Part shown: positions 27,453 to 37,306 of the stretch, piece by piece | Layout of the letters: each line of letters starts with the position of its first letter | Position numbering within the stretch: the first letter of the stretch is position 1 | Origin: Caballeronia sp. NK8 | GTDB taxonomy: Bacteria > Pseudomonadota > Gammaproteobacteria > Burkholderiales > Burkholderiaceae | Direction of reading: 5' to 3' | Length of the DNA stretch: 64,000 nt | Assembly: GCF_018408855.1 (NCBI RefSeq) | Contig: NZ_AP024328.1 | Location: forward strand, 186,001-250,000 | The notes under the pieces: model-generated | The model's database searches: none | Seen by the model: only the letters and a program-made list of their open reading frames with translations | Told to the model about the DNA's origin: nothing | Translations under genes and position numbers: made by a program

Positions 27453-28200
27453 AAGTACTCGTATCGGTCAAGCGTTCGGTGGATCCCAACGTGAAGGTGA
27501 GCGTCAAACGTGACAACACCGGCGTCGATATTTCGAACGTCAAAATGTCGATGAATCCGTTCGACGAAATAGCAGTGGAAGAAGCGGTACGCTTGAAGGA
27601 AGCGGGCGTCGCGACGGAAGTGGTCGCGGTGTCAGCAGGCAACGCGCAATCTCAAGGAAACGCTGCGCACTGCTCTGGCCATTGGCGCGGATCGCGCGAT
27701 CCTAATCGAATCAACCGGGGAGTTGCAGCCTCTCGCTGTGGCAAAGCTCCTCAAGGCGATCATCGACAAAGAGCAGCCTTCTCTCGTCTTGCTAGGCAAG
27801 CAGGCGATCGACGACGACTCGAATCAAACGGGTCAGATGCTTGCTGCGCTGGCGCGCTTTCCCCAGGCGACTTTCGCATCGAAGGTCACCATTGCGGACG
27901 GGAAGGCCACAGTTGAACGCGAACTGGACGGTGGCGGCAGAAACGCTGTCGCTCAGGCTTCCCGCAGTGGTGACGACCGATTTGCGTCTGAACGAGCCGC
28001 GCTACGTCACGCTACCGAACATCATGAAGGCCAAAAAGAAGCCACTCGAAATCATCTCATCCGGATCGCTCGGGGTCGATGTTTCCCCGCGTCTGGAGAC
28101 ACTGAAGGTCACCGAGCCACCGAAGCGCGCCGCTGGCGTGAAGGTCGCTAACGCGAAGGAACTGGTCGCAAAACTGACATCCGAAGCTAAAGTGCTTTGA
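27449..28200 (+). pseudogene. etfB: electron transfer flavoprotein beta subunit, two frameshifts
   Basis: Opens [20 protein letters not shown] and [20 protein letters not shown], the conserved EtfB start. At about 27648 the frame slips to [54 protein letters not shown] (the AMP-binding loop), and at about 27925-27950 to [35 protein letters not shown] and the normal C-terminus [13 protein letters not shown] at 28200. Intact length would be near 249 residues. It would accept electrons from the acyl-CoA dehydrogenase. Confidence 0.9.
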
Positions 28201-28224
28201 CGCTCGAATGGGCGGAGAACGAAC

Positions 28225-29184
28225 ATGACGATTCTTGTTATCGCTGAACACGACAACCAAACGCTTAATGCGTCGACGTTAAACACCATCCGGCGCCGCG
28301 GCCGTGATCGCGACTTTTACCAATCATCCGATTCATGTGCTCGTCGCAGGACACGGTGCAAAAGCCGGTCGCAGAAGAGGCCGCGAAAGTGGCGGGGGTC
28401 GAAAAGGTGCTTCTCGCCGATGCTCCTCGGCTTGCTGAAGGCCTTGCGGAGCCTGTCGAAGCCACGCTCGTGGATCTTGGCAAAGACTATTCGCACATCT
28501 TGGCGCCTGCGACTGCCTATGGGGAAAAACATTGCGCCGCGCGTTGCAGCCCGGCTGGATGTCGCTCAAATCAGTGAGGTCATATCTGTTACTGATGTCG
28601 ACACGTTTGAGCGGCCAATCTATGCGGGAAATGCCATCGCGTTGGTTCGGTCTCGCGATCCGATCAAGGTGCTGACGGTTCGTGCAACCGCTTTTGATCC
28701 CGCGGCATGTGAGGGCGTTGGTGCTTCGATTGAAGGGATTCGCGCAGCCGATGATGAGGGCCTGTCGCAATTCGTGAGCCGGGAGGTGACAAAGCTGGAC
28801 CGGCCTGAACTGACATCGGCGAACGTGATCGTGTCCGGTGGACGCGGCCTGGGCAGCGGCGAGAGCTACCGGGCCGTGCTGGAGCCTCTGGCTGATCGGC
28901 TTGGCGCGGCGATGGGCGCGTCACGAGCGGCAGTCGACGCTGGGTTCGTACCCAACGACTATCAGGTCGGCCAGACGGGAAAGATCGTTGCGCCGCAGTT
29001 GTATATTGCGGTCGGCATATCCGGTGCGATCCAACATCTCGCAGGCATGAAGGACTCGAAAGTGATCGTGGCGATCAACCGAGACGAAGAGGCGCCCATC
29101 TTTAGCGTTGCGGACTATGGCCTTGTTGGTGACCTCTTTGAGTGCGTTCCTGCGCTGCTCGACGAGTTGGATGCGCCGCGATGA
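28225..29184 (+). pseudogene. etfA: electron transfer flavoprotein alpha subunit, frameshifted N-terminal half
   Basis: [20 protein letters not shown] is the EtfA start. Between about 28270 and 28545 the native sequence is in other frames ([37 protein letters not shown]). The rest is back in the first frame: [95 protein letters not shown], the FAD domain. One indel and its compensation therefore replace about 90 residues. An out-of-frame product would be stable only by chance; treat as non-functional unless sequence error. Confidence 0.88.
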
Positions 29185-29462
29185 ACGCGCAACTTCCGAT
29201 CCGCGCAGAATCCGGCCTGAGGCCTATCCACAACTCTCGCTTACAGGGCAGGGCGATCGCTAATGCGGAAGATGCGGAGTTGTGGCGATGGTTTTCCCTG
29301 TTGGTGCATGACTCACGCATTCGATGGATACACGCGCACGAAGGCTGGCTTGTATCCATCGACCATCGGCACGTAGCTACTGAGTCGTCCTTCGACGAAG
29401 CAATGCGCTCGGCGATGTTGCGCTTTAAGGAGCGGTCCGGACACCAACAAACAAAGTTTTGA
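29181..29462 (+). CDS. hypothetical protein, 93 residues
   Basis: ATG lies in the ATGA overlapping the etfA stop, so it is probably translated with it. It reads [61 protein letters not shown] small soluble alpha/beta protein with three Trp in the centre. I do not recognise a family. Position inside the cluster suggests an accessory role but nothing shows which. Confidence 0.5.
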   Translation: MNAQLPIRAESGLRPIHNSRLQGRAIANAEDAELWRWFSLLVHDSRIRWIHAHEGWLVSIDHRHVATESSFDEAMRSAMLRFKERSGHQQTKF

Positions 29463-29520
29463 TTTCGGCTCTTTCGAGTCGATGCTTTCCGTTCAAAGAA
29501 CGAACAACTTATAGCTAACG

Positions 29521-30901
29521 ATGACTTTTCAAACGATCAACCCGGGCAACCGGGAAACTTGTGAAGGAATTCCCTCTTCAATCTGATGATCAGGTCTTTG
29601 CGGCCTTGGATGCTGCCCACAGGCGCTATCATGAAGACTGGAAGCAGCGTCCTGTGGCGGAACGTGCTCGCATCGTCGCTCGCGCTGCGAAGATTCTCCG
29701 TGAGAAGCGAGATGAGTACGCTACGCTGCCTACCCTCGAAATGGGGAAGGTTACCCGTTTCAGTTATCTCGAAGTCGATCTCGTAGCTGACATCCTCGAC
29801 TATTACGCGCAAAACGGCGAAGCGTTCCTGAAGGCACAGCCGGTCCCTGGGGAGCCCGACGCGACAATCCTGGCCGAACCCATTGGTGTTGGTTCTCGCC
29901 ATTGAGCCATGGAACTTTCCGTACTATCAACTGGCTCGTGTCGCGGCGCCCCAACTGATCGCAGGCAATGTCGTCCTGATGAAGCACGCCGAGAACGTCC
30001 CGCAATGCGCGCTCGCTTTTGCGCGCTTATTCGAGGAGGCCGGCGCGCCAGAAGGCGTGTACACCAATCTATTCTGCAGCATCGATCAAGTCGCGAAGCT
30101 AGTAGACGACTTCCGCGTGCGCGGCCGTCGCGCTGACGGGAAGCGAGCGAGCGGGCGCGTCCGTGGGCGAGCGTTGCGGGGCGAAGTCTCAGAAGGTGAT
30201 ACTTGAACTGGGTGGAAGTGATCCTGCGCTTATCCTCGAAGGCGCCCCGCTGGATCATGCCGTCGAGCAAGTTGTGATGGGGCGCACGTTCAACTCGGGG
30301 GCAAGGATGCGTGAACATCAAGCGCGTCATCGGTGGTCGGGAAGGACCGTGGGCTTCTATGCTCGCGATGTTGAAAGAGAAATTTGCGGCGATCAAAGTC
30401 GGCGATCCGACGGACGAGTCTACGGTGCTCGGGCCGCTCGTCAGTGAACGCGCGCTTCAAGGCCTGCTGACACAGATCGATGAGGCCAGAGCCGCGGGCG
30501 CCCGCATCGTGCATGGAGGTAAGCGGGTGGAGCGTGATGGCTTTTATCTTGAGCCTACGATCATCACGGATATCGCAGAGGCCAACCCGCTGTTTCAACA
30601 GGAAGCGTTCGGTCCGGTATTGTCCTTTTATATCGTCGATAGCGAGCAGGAAGCTATCCGGTTGGCCAATGCGACAAAGTACGGACCTGGGCGGGTATGT
30701 CTTCGATGCAGACGTCGGCCACGCGAAGGATGTTGCAAGGCAGATCGAATCTGGCATGGTCTACATCAATTCCTGCTTCGCCGATTCGCCGAAACTGCCC
30801 TTCGGCGGCATCAAGAACTCCGGGTTCGGCGTGAACTGTCCGAGCTAGGTATGGGTGAATTTCTTAATAGAAAACTTATTCGCGTGTCAGGCGCCGCATA
30901 A
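29521..30901 (+). pseudogene. NAD(P)-dependent aldehyde dehydrogenase, several frameshifts
   Basis: MTFQTINPGNRET begins at 29521, then the frame slips to KEFPLQSDDQVFAALDAAHR and ERARIVARAAKILREKRDEY. A further slip near 29890 leads to VLAIEPWNFPYYQLARVAAP. Others near 30125 and 30300 separate the ELGGSDPALIL segment from the catalytic Cys, which survives as QGCVNIKRVI. IVHGGKRVERDGFYLEPTII, FQQEAFGPVLSF and, after another slip, MVYINSCFADSPKLPFGGIK finish the enzyme. Closest in style to succinate-semialdehyde dehydrogenases. At least five indels make it clearly dead. It would have oxidised an aldehyde product of the pathway. Confidence 0.87.
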
Positions 30902-30921
30902 GGCACCAGGGGAGAACTCTC

Positions 30922-31328
30922 ATGCATACGAGAAAAGGGGCTGTCTGTGCGGTGCGGTGCGCTACGTCTTGAAGGGGGAGCCGCAGGCGACCGCAATCTG
31001 TCACTGCACTCACTGCCAGAAGCAGAGCGGGAGCTTGTTTTCGTACAACTTGTTCGTTCAGGAAAGCGATTACGAGCAGCAAGGCGACACGGTGTTCTTT
31101 GAAGATCAAGGCGACAGCGGACAGCCTTCGTATCGGCACTTCTGCGGACAATGCGGGTCGCCAATTCTCACCAAGGTCGCGCTGATGCCAGGGGTCGTGT
31201 TAGTGAAGGCTGGTACGTTAGATAGCCTTGAAAGAATTCTGCCTCCAGGGACGGAAATATACACTGATCGTGCGGCAGAATGGCTTTCGTCTTTTAAGGG
31301 CGCGAAACGATTCCCGCGAAGTCCGTAG
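30922..31328 (+). CDS. GFA-family (CENP-V/Gfa) zinc protein, start region doubtful
   Basis: RGCLCGAVRYVLKGEPQATA, ICHCTHCQKQSGSLFSYNLF and HFCGQCGSPILTKVALMPGV show the Cys pattern that binds zinc in glutathione-dependent formaldehyde-activating-like proteins; about 130 residues is the family size. The ATG at 30922, after a GGGGAG site, is out of frame with the rest by one base near 30930. The alternative is a GTG at 30855 inside the aldehyde dehydrogenase tail. The body from 30935 on is intact. Its function in this family is mostly unknown; some bind glutathione adducts. Confidence 0.75.
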
Positions 31329-31614
31329 CTCGTGCCGCAGTCGGTGGGGACACGAGCGACAGCCAGCGCCGCCGTGGTTTGACATAATAAGTATGATAAT
31401 TGGTGCCATACCATACGTGCAGGGAACGCGCCTAGCAAGCTCGCCAGATGGTTTGGAGGAGAGCATGTCGCCCAACTTGAGCCCGTTGGGGATCGAGGTT
31501 CGTCGAGCGAATCGGGAACTGGCAGGGCGCGGGCGAACGTGGAGGTTCTCCGCCCCAGAGAAGGGCCGTCCTGGGTGCCCAGGTTCAAATTCCGGACTGC
31601 CCCCAAACTAAAGT
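31329..31614. other. intergenic with a tRNA-like tail
   Basis: No gene is seen. GGTTCAAATTCC at about 31581-31592 followed by CCCCCA resembles a tRNA T-arm and acceptor end, but no matching D and anticodon arms exist upstream. Confidence 0.35.
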
Positions 31615-31909
31615 CTAACCGGGCGACGGTGGGTAGAGCTTCCTGGCGTGGGTGAAGTCCACGACTTTGATGAAGTCATTATGGACTTCGTAGATCGTGA
31701 GGTAATTTGGATGCGATACGATCTCGCGTGTGCCCGGAACCCGACCGGGGCGGCCCGGAGTTCGGGAAGAAGGCTACAGGCTCGAGCGATCTTTCGACCT
31801 GTTCGAAAAGCCTTTCTGCTGCGCCTTCGTCCTTTTCGGAAATGAAGAAGAGGTATTCGAGGAAGAGCTCGCGGGCCTCATCGGCCCAGACAATCGGAAG
31901 CCGCGTCAA
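31615..31909 (-). pseudogene. RelE/ParE-family toxin, one frameshift
   Basis: MTRLPIVWADEARELFLEYL, FFISEKDEGAAERLFEQVER and SLEPVAFFPNSG are the N-terminal half. An extra G in the following GGG run (about 31764) moves the rest, GRPGRVPGTREIVSHPNYLT, IYEVHNDFIKVVDFTHARKL and YPPSPG, into another frame ending at 31615. The family C-terminal block V-DFTHARKLYP is otherwise perfect. The antitoxin upstream is intact, so loss of the toxin is the harmless outcome for the cell. Confidence 0.82.
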
Positions 31910-32103
31910 TCACGCTTCCCCGCATTCTTCGCGCGCTGCGCATCGAGAAGCGCCCGCGCTTCATTCATGACCTGCTCGTGTGGCACGCTTTGCTTGACGC
32001 TGTTTCTCGCACGCTCGACGCGCTCACACAACGCGCGGTCGAAGGCTTCAGCTTCTTCGACCGTGTCGTGCTCGTGGATGTAAGGATCGAGTCGGGTTCC
32101 CAT
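31906..32103 (-). CDS. antitoxin, stability-determinant type
   Basis: 65 residues: MGTRLDPYIHEHDTVEEAEA, FDRALCERVERARNSVKQSV then PHEQVMNEARALLDAQ. The charged helical sequence with PH-QVM is typical of short antitoxins annotated as stability determinants that precede ParE-like toxins. It overlaps the toxin start by 4 bp (ATGA). Upstream, minus-strand promoter elements lie in the sequence before 32150 but none is decisive. Confidence 0.75.
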   Translation of the reverse strand: MGTRLDPYIHEHDTVEEAEAFDRALCERVERARNSVKQSVPHEQVMNEARALLDAQRAKNAGKRD

Positions 32104-32326
32104 GGCGATTCTCGGTTTGTTCGTAACGTCATGATAGCGCGCTTACCTTGACCCGTCAGGGAGTCACGAAACCCAAAGCGTCTCATCCGATCTTCTAGGC
32201 CGAAAGGCGACGATGCATCATAGCTGGATGCTATTATAGTGAATGCTACTATTAGTATGAACTATAGAATTGACGCTTCAGGAATAGAGTGAATGAAGTC
32301 CAATTTACAACGGAGGGCAGGGCTTC

Positions 32327-32760
32327 GTGCCACAAGATTTTGGCGACTTTGACGACGATGACGAGGATTTCGGCGCCCTGCCGGACCCTGAGGTTGCGCG
32401 CATCGTACTCGAACTTGACCGCTCCATCATGCGCAACCGCCGCGCGCGGCCCTGCGCCAGATCGTGCAGGGCCAGCCCGTGTCGCAGCCGGTCAAACCGA
32501 GCCGCGTTGAATTGCTGGTGCTTACGGCACTGGTGCTGACCTACGGGCCCGTGTTGTTTGGCAGCGACTTCGCTCTGGTGCTCGAACAGATCGCGGAGTG
32601 TGGCGCCGTGGTCCTGTTGCAGCAGGTGGTGTTCGCGGACATGGGGGGGATGGGGGCGCAGGCAGCGAAGACAGCAAGGATCGCGGATCGTCTCGCGCCT
32701 GCAGGACGCGGCGACCGATGTTCGAGGCGCTGTGCCGCAAGTTTCCGGAAGCCTTCCTAG
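32327..32760 (+). pseudogene. unassigned protein, frameshifted
   Basis: An acidic start MPQDFGDFDDDDEDFGALPD and EVARIVLELDRSIMRNRRA runs to about 32455. The sequence then continues in the next frame as RQIVQGQPVSQPVKPSRVEL, LVLTALVLTYGPVLFGSDFA and LVLEQIAECGAVVLLQQVVF. The change from acidic head to hydrophobic helices looks like one gene broken by one indel, with a poly-Asp-like N-terminus. Family unknown. The A/T-rich stretch at 32225-32290 probably held its promoter. Confidence 0.4.
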
Positions 32761-33054
32761 CGGACGCGCGGGGCCCTGCTAAAACGCTTCACGACGCGGA
32801 CCTGATTTGCACGGAAAGCGTCGCGATCGGTGACCGCGCGGCCAGCGCCAATGACATGTGTCGAAGTGAACCGAAGTTTCGGGAAATTGACATAATTAGG
32901 TATCCGAAATAATGTTTGATAAGTTAGGTTATGTCAAGTTATAAGGATAACGAATTGGTTCGACGCCAGAGTTTGAATTTTCAGCGGCTAATCCCTTAGT
33001 TGCATTGCAGGGAGATAAACTCCTGCAAGCCTCTTTTCGCCGTGCCGAAGACTC
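32761..33054. other. intergenic
   Basis: About 290 bp with no readable gene between the broken ORF and the convergent hydrolase gene. Confidence 0.4.
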
Positions 33055-33890
33055 CTATCCGCGGATAAACGCGAGAATGTCCGCGTTAATCGTATCGGCA
33101 TTCGTCGTGTGCATACCGTGCGGATAGCCGGGATAAATTTTGAGCGTACTGTTCTTCAGTAACTTGGCCTGAAGTAGCGCTGCGTTTTTGTACGGAACCA
33201 CCTGATCATCGTCGCCTTGAATCACGAGCGTCGGCACCGTAATAGATTCCAGATCCTCAGTCTGATCGGTCTCGGAGAACGCCTTGATGCCTTCGTAGTG
33301 AGCTTTGGCGCTTCCCATCATGCCTTGACGCCACCAGTTCTGAATGATGCCTTGGGAGATCTTCGCATCAGCGCGGTTGTAGCCGTAGAAAGGACCGGTT
33401 GGCACGTCGATATAGAACTGCGCACGATTTGCGGCGAGCCCCTCGCGCAGGCCGTCCAAGATTTCGATTGGCGCGCCTTCGGGGCTCTTCGCAGTCTTGA
33501 CCATCAACGGGGGCACCGAACTGATGAGAACCGCTTTGGCTACGCGATCCTGCGGCTGGCCAAACTTCGCGACGTAGCGTGCAACTTGGCCACCGCCGGT
33601 CGAATGGCCACATGAACTGCGTTCTTTAGGTCTAAATGTTCGACCACTGCCGAGGCGTCAGCAGCATAGTGATCCATATCGTGCCCTTCGCTAACTTGGC
33701 TCGACCGGCCGTGGCCGCGGCGATCGTGAGCTACGACGCGAAAGCCTTGGGACAAAAAGAAGAGCATCTGTGCATCCCAATCATCAGCGCTCAATGGCCA
33801 GCCGTGGTGAAAGACAATGGGTTGTGCGTCCTTCGGCCCCCAATCCTTGAAGAAGATGCTCGTACCGTCCTTCGTCGTGACAAATGACAT
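33055..33890 (-). pseudogene. alpha/beta hydrolase (non-haem chloroperoxidase-like), one frameshift
   Basis: [40 protein letters not shown] and [20 protein letters not shown] give the N-terminal half. A lost G near 33612 breaks the frame exactly at the nucleophile elbow, which reads [16 protein letters not shown] when corrected. The rest is open: LVIQGDDDQVVPYKNAALLQ holds the Asp and YPHGMHTTNADTINADILAF the His of the triad. Corrected length 277, normal for this family of cofactor-free haloperoxidases/esterases. The MerR-type promoter at 34129-34159 reads toward it. Confidence 0.87.
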
Positions 33891-34128
33891 GATCAGCCTC
33901 CTAGTCGTAGGGAATCAGAAAATTCGATCTACTTCCTCACCTTGCGCGTCGAACTGAGATAAGCGAACCCAGTCACGCGCCCTTGCCCATGTCGAGCGAA
34001 GGTTGCTGTACGCGTCGACCTCCAGCGAACAGCTCGCTCAGTGACCCCCGAAGCGTGACAAATCACGCCTTTGGGTATCACTCTTGCTAGGCAAGACGTC
34101 GGTCGTCGGTACACATCGATCGTCGAAA
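33891..34128. other. leader region
   Basis: About 240 bp between the MerR-type promoter and the hydrolase start. A minus-strand frame here has no family, so the region may be a long leader or hold a decayed small gene. Confidence 0.3.
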
Positions 34129-34159
34129 CCGTAACATTCAATATAGGTTTAAGGTCAAG
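34129..34159 (-). promoter_or_regulatory. MerR-type stretched promoter, site A
   Basis: Minus strand: TTGACC (34154-34159), 19-bp spacer TTAAACCTATATTGAATGT, TACGGT (34129-34134). The 19-bp spacing and the TTAA-rich spacer match the other three such promoters in the window. Confidence 0.6.
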
Positions 34160-35138
34160 CACTACGATCCCGGGTCTCGCAAACGGGTCTTACGTAAGGA
34201 GGGGTGTCTATCGCACCCCACTCTTCCCGGATCAGTTCAAGGCCCCTTCGATAAGGCGTGACCTCGAACTCGGGAAATCGGCTCTTGAACTTAGTAGAGT
34301 CAAAAAGATTATCTACTTCATATCGAGGTAGCAATTCCCTGATTTCGCGAACTTGTTTCGAGAATATCCCCGCGGCAGTCAAGGTCCATTTGCCAAGTAC
34401 AGTGTACCCGTACGGCCGGCCAAAGATCTGGCAGGCCAGCGCGACAAACTGCTTGTAGGTCAGTCGGTCGTCGCAACATGGCAGATGCCAAGATTGACCG
34501 AACGCATCCGGTGCATTTCCGAGCGTTGCCAGCGCACGGCTCGCATCGGGTGTCCAAATAAGCGTGCGTCGCGTATCGTCCCGCACCGGAACTCGAAGTC
34601 TCTTTCCGGCTTTCAGCTTATCGATGATTAATGCATTTGTGACGCTTTGCGTTTTTTCTGGACCGTAGAATTCGGGAGCCCGACCGATCAATACCGGTAT
34701 ATCTGCGCGCTTCATTTCTTCAAGCACCATTCCCGCCATCGCGGCGCGTACCCGTCCCTTGCGTCCGACCGGAGCGAACGGCGTTTCCTCCGTCTGCGGG
34801 GTGTTATTTTGCGGATACATGTAAGTGTTGTCGAAGTAGGCGAATCTAGCGCCCGCCGCTCGGCTCGCTGCCAAAGCGTTTTTCAACATCAGCGGGAACT
34901 GCGTTTCCCACAGCCGCGTATCGGGCGGAAGACCCGCGGTGAAATAGACAATACGGCTGCCCTTGACCGCTTTCGCGGTTTGAACTGGATCAAGAAGATT
35001 GGCCGATACCAAGGTATCCGCATCGGCGACTTTTCGTGGGGTGCGGCTCACAAGCCGTATATCGCTTGTATAGTTACGTCGAAGTTCGCGCGCCAGTTCG
35101 ATAGCGATTTGGCCATTCGCTCCCAATATCGTCTGCAT
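34155..35138 (-). CDS. NAD(P)-binding epimerase-like protein
   Basis: 327 residues, complete. MQTILGANGQIAIELARELR is a GxxGxIG nucleotide-binding start. FDNTYMYPQNNTPQTEETPF carries the YxxxK region in modified form. RRTLIWTPDASRALATLGNA and GQSWHLPCCDDRLTYKQFVA are typical of the atypical SDR proteins called NAD-dependent epimerase/dehydratase. The MerR-type promoter at 35286-35316 lies 148 bp upstream. Substrate unknown; stress-related reductases of this kind are often under MerR control. Confidence 0.82.
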   Translation of the reverse strand: MQTILGANGQIAIELARELRRNYTSDIRLVSRTPRKVADADTLVSANLLDPVQTAKAVKGSRIVYFTAGLPPDTRLWETQFPLMLKNALAASRAAGARFAYFDNTYMYPQNNTPQTEETPFAPVGRKGRVRAAMAGMVLEEMKRADIPVLIGRAPEFYGPEKTQSVTNALIIDKLKAGKRLRVPVRDDTRRTLIWTPDASRALATLGNAPDAFGQSWHLPCCDDRLTYKQFVALACQIFGRPYGYTVLGKWTLTAAGIFSKQVREIRELLPRYEVDNLFDSTKFKSRFPEFEVTPYRRGLELIREEWGAIDTPPYVRPVCETRDRSA

Positions 35139-35285
35139 TGCATCTACCTTGGTGAAAAGCTCGTGAAAATATAAGTAGCCGAGTATCTCTGCTTCGGTGT
35201 CGCGCTTTAAGCGTATGTGCGACCGTCAACTGCCGGATGGCTTTCCCGACTACGACAAGATGCAGCCCATCCTGAAGATTCAGAA

Positions 35286-35316
35286 AGCGTAACCTTAAAG
35301 TAAAGTTGAGAGTCAA
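35286..35316 (-). promoter_or_regulatory. MerR-type stretched promoter, site B
   Basis: Minus strand: TTGACT (35311-35316), 19-bp spacer CTCAACTTTACTTTAAGGT, TACGCT (35286-35291). It reads toward the epimerase-like gene at 35138 and shares the TTTACTTTAA core with site C at 53330-53360. Confidence 0.65.
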
Positions 35317-36244
35317 CTGTTGTTTTGGCTCTGATGGATGAGAATTGAGACTAGCAAGTTTATGCGGACCGAGCGCTCCAGAATCTGGTTCTGTGAATCC
35401 ACGGCTTGATCCCGACCGCTGATAGCAGGGCCAAAGGGCACTGTTACCATCAACTTGACGCCATAATGCTCTTAGAAATCACCGCAGCGGGAACGACTCC
35501 GGGTTTGCCTTGGTCGAGAGCCGCCACCTGCCGCCTGTCTCGGCTAAGAAGAGGTGGCGTCGTTTGGAGCTATTGCCGACGACTCAGCACAGACGTTGAA
35601 AGCGAGACCCACTGCTCGACGCGTCGAGTACGGCGAACCCGTCCGCAGTGTTGCGAAAAGCAGCGAAACGACGTCCAACGCTCCTTTCTAAGTGGACACT
35701 CGCAACGGGATTCGGGGCAGCAATCTAACCATCGCTGCTTCGAGATTCCCTCGCGTGTGTTCCGCACTACGGCTTCACGACCTTCCAGACTGATCTTTCT
35801 TCATCAACGCAACGCAAGACCCAGTTCGTCGCCTCGACCGCTGATCCCTGTGCCGTTATCCAGGACTCGACACTCAGTTTAAGCGTGCCGTCCTGGAGGC
35901 GAACACACGTTCCGTACACCCCAATCCCGTCTGACATTTCGACGACACCGCACTGGCTCGGTTCGCGTCGGTCGGATGAGCCTTCACAACGAAAATGCAG
36001 CCCGCATAGCGGTGCGTCGCACGGGCGAACATCAAAAGCTTCAGCGCTGCCGATTGCTCGACGCTCTCCGGCCTACGCCGCGCGAGAAAGCGGTACTCGA
36101 CTGGCGACGTCGCGCATACCGAGCCGCGCGACATAAATCTCGACTTCTCGTACGACCCGGTAGTACATTCCAGAGAGTCGCCCATAAGCACACCGCGAGT
36201 TTGGTTGGCGAAATAGCCTACCCTCGGTTGAGAGAGCGATCTGC
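35317..36244. other. gene-poor stretch
   Basis: More than 900 bp without a recognisable gene. Frames on both strands are Arg/Ser/Thr-rich and overlap. Nothing else can be assigned. Confidence 0.45.
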
Positions 36245-37306
36245 TCATTCCGAGTCGGCGCGCCGCGCCTCGGCCCAAGCGAGCTGCGCGACGCGTACGA
36301 ACCGGTCGCCCATCGCCCGCGCGTCATGACTAACAGCCGTGCCCCGTACGACACGCGCCCGAATGCCATGCAGAATCGCGGCGAATCGGAACATGTTGAA
36401 TACAATGTAATAGTCGAAGCCGACGAGTTGTTCACGTCCCGTGCGACGGCAATAAGTGCTGACGTAATTTGCCTCGTCCGGCAAGGCGAGCCGTGCGAGA
36501 TCGAGACCGCCGAGGCCTCCGAGAATGTCCGGCGGCAAACGGTACATCATTGCGTTGTAGGCGAAGTCGGCCAAGGGGTCGCCGAGCGTGGACAGTTCCC
36601 AGTCGAGCACGGCGATCACGCGCGGCTCGGCCGGATGAAAGATCAGATTGTCGACGCGGAAATCGCCATGTGTGAGCGCAGCTTCGTCGCGCTCCGGCAG
36701 GTTCGATTTCAGCCAATCGATCACGTTGTCCATGTCCGAATTGCGGCCGGCTGCGTCGTCGCTCAGATATTGATTCGACCAGCGCTCGACCTGTCTTGCG
36801 ACATAACGCCCCGGCCTGCCGAAATCGCCGAGACCCAGCGCGGCATAATCGAGTTGATGCAGATCAGCGAGAGTGGCATTCATCGCATCGAGATAGCGAA
36901 ACCGGTCGGCCGCCGACAGCGACGCGAAGCTCGAATCCCAGAAGATTCGACCCTTCACCAGTTCCATCACGAAGAAGCCGCTCCCTAGCACGGCAGCATC
37001 GTCGCAGGTGCCGAATATCTTGGGCACCGGAAAACCGGCCGAACCGACGGCGGACATCACGCGTGCCTCCCGCTCGACGGCGTGCGCGCCTTTAAGTAGT
37101 TGACCAGGCGGTTTGCGGCGCAGCACGTAGTCCTGCAAGGGCGTATGCAGCCGGTAAGTGGGATTCGACTGCCCGCCCTTGAACTGCTCGACTTCGAGCG
37201 GGCCGGAAAACCCTTCGATGTTGTCACGCAATCCATTCGAAAAGGGCCTGCTGATCGAAGCGATGGGCTTCGCGGACGGGAACTGTGCCCGAGAACTTGT
37301 CGGCAT
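36245..37306 (-). CDS. phosphotransferase-family (aminoglycoside-kinase-like) protein
   Basis: 353 residues from ATG 37306, which overlaps the TGA of the upstream acyl-CoA dehydrogenase as TGATG. FKGGQSNPTYRLHTPLQDYV and LRRKPPGQLLKGAHAVEREA form the ATP-binding lobe. ALTHGDFRVDNLIFHP and VIAVLDWELSTLGDPLADFA hold the catalytic Asp-Asn and metal Asp. This is the family found beside acyl-CoA dehydrogenases (as fused in ACAD10/11), where it phosphorylates 4-hydroxyacyl-CoA for dehydration. Context with the broken dehydrogenase and SDR supports a role in hydroxy-fatty-acid catabolism. Intact. Confidence 0.85.
   Translation of the reverse strand: MPTSSRAQFPSAKPIASISRPFSNGLRDNIEGFSGPLEVEQFKGGQSNPTYRLHTPLQDYVLRRKPPGQLLKGAHAVEREARVMSAVGSAGFPVPKIFGTCDDAAVLGSGFFVMELVKGRIFWDSSFASLSAADRFRYLDAMNATLADLHQLDYAALGLGDFGRPGRYVARQVERWSNQYLSDDAAGRNSDMDNVIDWLKSNLPERDEAALTHGDFRVDNLIFHPAEPRVIAVLDWELSTLGDPLADFAYNAMMYRLPPDILGGLGGLDLARLALPDEANYVSTYCRRTGREQLVGFDYYIVFNMFRFAAILHGIRARVVRGTAVSHDARAMGDRFVRVAQLAWAEARRADSE

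Noticed and set aside
31540..31606. tRNA-like 3' end (GGTTCAAATTCC then CCCCCA)
   Set aside because: No matching acceptor 5' strand, D-arm or anticodon arm can be drawn upstream; T-stem has a mismatch.
33929..34162. 78-codon minus-strand frame between promoter A and the hydrolase
   Set aside because: No family, Arg/Thr-rich, starts inside the promoter; more likely leader DNA.
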